Of a stretch of DNA of 64,000 nucleotides, positions 62,481-64,000 are shown piece by piece. Under the pieces are notes generated by a model, which was not told the DNA's origin, made no database searches, and worked only from the letters and a program-made list of their open reading frames with translations. The translations under genes and the position numbers were made by a program. This DNA comes from Cristatella mucedo (taxonomy: Eukaryota > Bryozoa > Phylactolaemata > Cristatellidae), in NCBI GenBank assembly GCA_009760855.2, contig WPIO01000081.1, positions 1,041,001-1,105,000 of the forward strand. The letters run 5' to 3'. Within the stretch, counting starts at the first letter, position 1; each line of letters begins with the position of its first letter.

Positions 62481-62797
62481 GTAAGTTGAGCTCTTCGTTC
62501 TCCAAATAATCCCGTAATTTTGCTAATCGTTTGAGTGCATTCCAGCTATTTCAAGTTGAGTTGTGCTTGTTATGTATAAAAGAATTATTGCCCTGTTGTT
62601 TTCTCCATTTGAAACTTGGCTTATTGTTCAGGCATGTTAAGCATCTGGAATGCTTTTTGCTTCCGACGGCCATGATTCCAAGCAGACAGCAGGACTCGCT
62701 TTCCCTATATGATGCAGTTTTAAGTTTGCAGTGTGAAGATCTTTGCATGTAATTTACTGATTCATGCATGGTAGCTGAGCTAAGACCTTCTCTGTAG

Positions 62798-63075
62798 CTT
62801 TGGCAATTAAGTCTGCTTTCTCTAGCCTTTACGGTGTCGGGCAGACAATGGTGTGTGGTTTTAAGTACAACATCGTCATGAGTGGCGGCCATCGGCTGAA
62901 GCTTTATGTGTTTCCTAAAGCTGTAGTTATACAACCAAGTGTTCGACCGTCCGGCACTATTGAATGTGCTACACGACACTGTCAGACTCTAGCCGACCCT
63001 TCCCAACCTGTACATCCCGTTTCTGCGCAGATGCCATCGATGATGTTCATAGTTAGCATCGGGATGTTATACTAA
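62798..63075 (+). CDS. Tudor gene putative terminal exon
   Basis: Acceptor GACCTTCTCTGTAG with two-base remainder, which fits the phase-1 end of the previous exon; stop TAA at 63073-63075. It reads TLAIKSAFSSLYGVGQTMV, CGFKYNIVMSGGHRLKLYV, FPKAVVIQPSVRPSG and ends FIVSIGMLY. An alternative acceptor at 62826 would give a 17-codon ending. No domain is recognised. No AATAAA was found before the window ends, so further 3' exons are possible. Confidence 0.5.
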
Positions 63076-63827
63076 TCTCAAAAACCTTGATTGCGATATA
63101 ATGAATCTGCATATGAAGCCTGTAGCCTCTATTTCGCCAGCGGCAGCAGTACCCGTACAGCTTAAATTTCTCTTGGTGCTGAATCGCTTATTAACAGAAT
63201 GCCGATGGCGCAACTCAGTACAAGCGGTTAAACTCAGATGATCAGACGAGAAGTCGATGCTGTCAGAGGTAAAAGAGAAGCAGCCTCACAGAGGCTGCTT
63301 TTTACATCCAGAAAAGACATTAAGACATCCTTGCAGGCACACATTTCTGTGCTCAAGTTTCACAGCTAGGGGCCAAAGTATCAACGGTTTCTACAGCACA
63401 GCCATCGTGGTCCCTAGATAGAGCCTTCTATAAATGGAGGCTGCAGTTCCTCTGAAAATTACTGTATGTACATGTATGCCCTCTAATTAGCACAGGAGCT
63501 GCCAAAATGCAACTCCCGAGGTATGGTATGCCTACCTTAATGACTTAATGATCAGTGGCAAAGCCAAGATTTTCATCTGGGGGCAAGACCTGCAGCATTT
63601 TTATGTAGGGGCAAGAACCATAATTTTTTATGTCGGTGGGTGAGACCCGTAGTAAATGAAAAATTGAAATACATAGTCATAACGTTTATTCGACACAAGC
63701 TAGCCTGTTGCTCATCGAGTGGAATTAAGACATTTCGTCGTTTGTAACGGTCGGGGGCATAGGCAAAGGGGTGGCCTAGGTCGATACCCTGAAGTGGGGG
63801 GGGGGGCAGGGGTGGCGGCAAATGCCA

Positions 63828-63857
63828 ATTCCACCACCCGACGTCGGGTGGTGGAAT
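63828..63857. repeat. Perfect 30-bp palindrome
   Basis: ATTCCACCACCCGAC followed directly by its reverse complement, with no spacer. Confidence 0.95.
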
Positions 63858-63937
63858 CACGATCATCAATCACGATCATCACGATCGGCGGTGGAGCTGA
63901 TGACCATGACTGATCGTGACGATTTTTCCTCTTTGCT

Positions 63938-63971
63938 GGTGGCTGGTTTGCTTATGAGCAAACCAGCCACC
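63938..63971. repeat. Perfect 15-bp stem, 4-base loop
   Basis: GGTGGCTGGTTTGCT, loop TATG, AGCAAACCAGCCACC. Confidence 0.95.
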
Positions 63972-64000
63972 TTATTATATTTAATGATATTTGTTCTGTA

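Larger units (their letters stand above)
63076..64000. other. 3' flank with strong inverted repeats
   Basis: No coding sequence supported. Contains three hairpin-forming sequences: AAGCAGCCTC/GAGGCTGCTT at 63277-63300, a 30-bp palindrome at 63828-63857 and a 15-bp stem at 63938-63971; also a G run at 63797-63806. Confidence 0.6.

Overview
The window is metazoan nuclear DNA: intron-rich, gene-sparse and heavily loaded with retroelements and microsatellites. Coding sequence is small exons with GT/AG boundaries and matching codon phases, and the recognisable proteins are animal types. The retroelement mix (CR1/L2-like LINEs with (ATT)n tails, tRNA-derived SINEs) suits a marine invertebrate, but I cannot name the taxon. 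Names used below are mine: LINE-A, LINE-B and LINE-C are three non-LTR families; SINE-1 and SINE-2 are two tRNA-like SINE families; repeat X is an unclassified dispersed repeat.

Region 1 (1-7.2 kb, + strand) holds the last three exons (2453-2656, 4218-4305, 6674-6968) of a dephospho-CoA kinase-domain gene (DCAKD), the last step of coenzyme A synthesis, with a C-terminal membrane segment and an AATAAA at 7200. The P-loop exon is not seen and probably lies upstream of the window.

Region 2 (about 9.7-63.1 kb, + strand) reads as one very large Tudor-domain gene. I reconstructed about 20 exons from splice signals. From the N side: two coiled-coil-like exons, a Pro/Ala/Glu-rich exon, a complete extended Tudor domain split over five exons (19.83-38.13 kb), an exon with a 26-unit 12-bp coding minisatellite giving (STSD)25-STSE, a long low-complexity linker (50.5-53.6 kb), a second complete extended Tudor domain (55.5-59.6 kb), and a C-terminal tail ending at 63075. 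Reading phases match at nearly every junction; the links 41.7-50.5 kb and 53.8-55.5 kb are unresolved. Such proteins (RNF17/TDRD families) usually act in germ granules and the PIWI-piRNA pathway, so it is notable that its introns are packed with retroelements.

The introns carry two long LINE-A copies (20.5-23.1 and 24.5-27.7 kb), a pair of inverted LINE-B copies (28.6-33.3 kb), many 5'-truncated LINE-B and LINE-A tails on both strands, SINE-1 and SINE-2 copies, several nested insertions, and long (CT)n, (TG)n, (GTGA)n, (CA)n and (AT)n tracts. LINE-B and SINE-2 share a 3' hairpin and tail, which suggests that LINE-B mobilises SINE-2. No rRNA gene, functional tRNA gene, CRISPR array or prokaryotic operon was seen.
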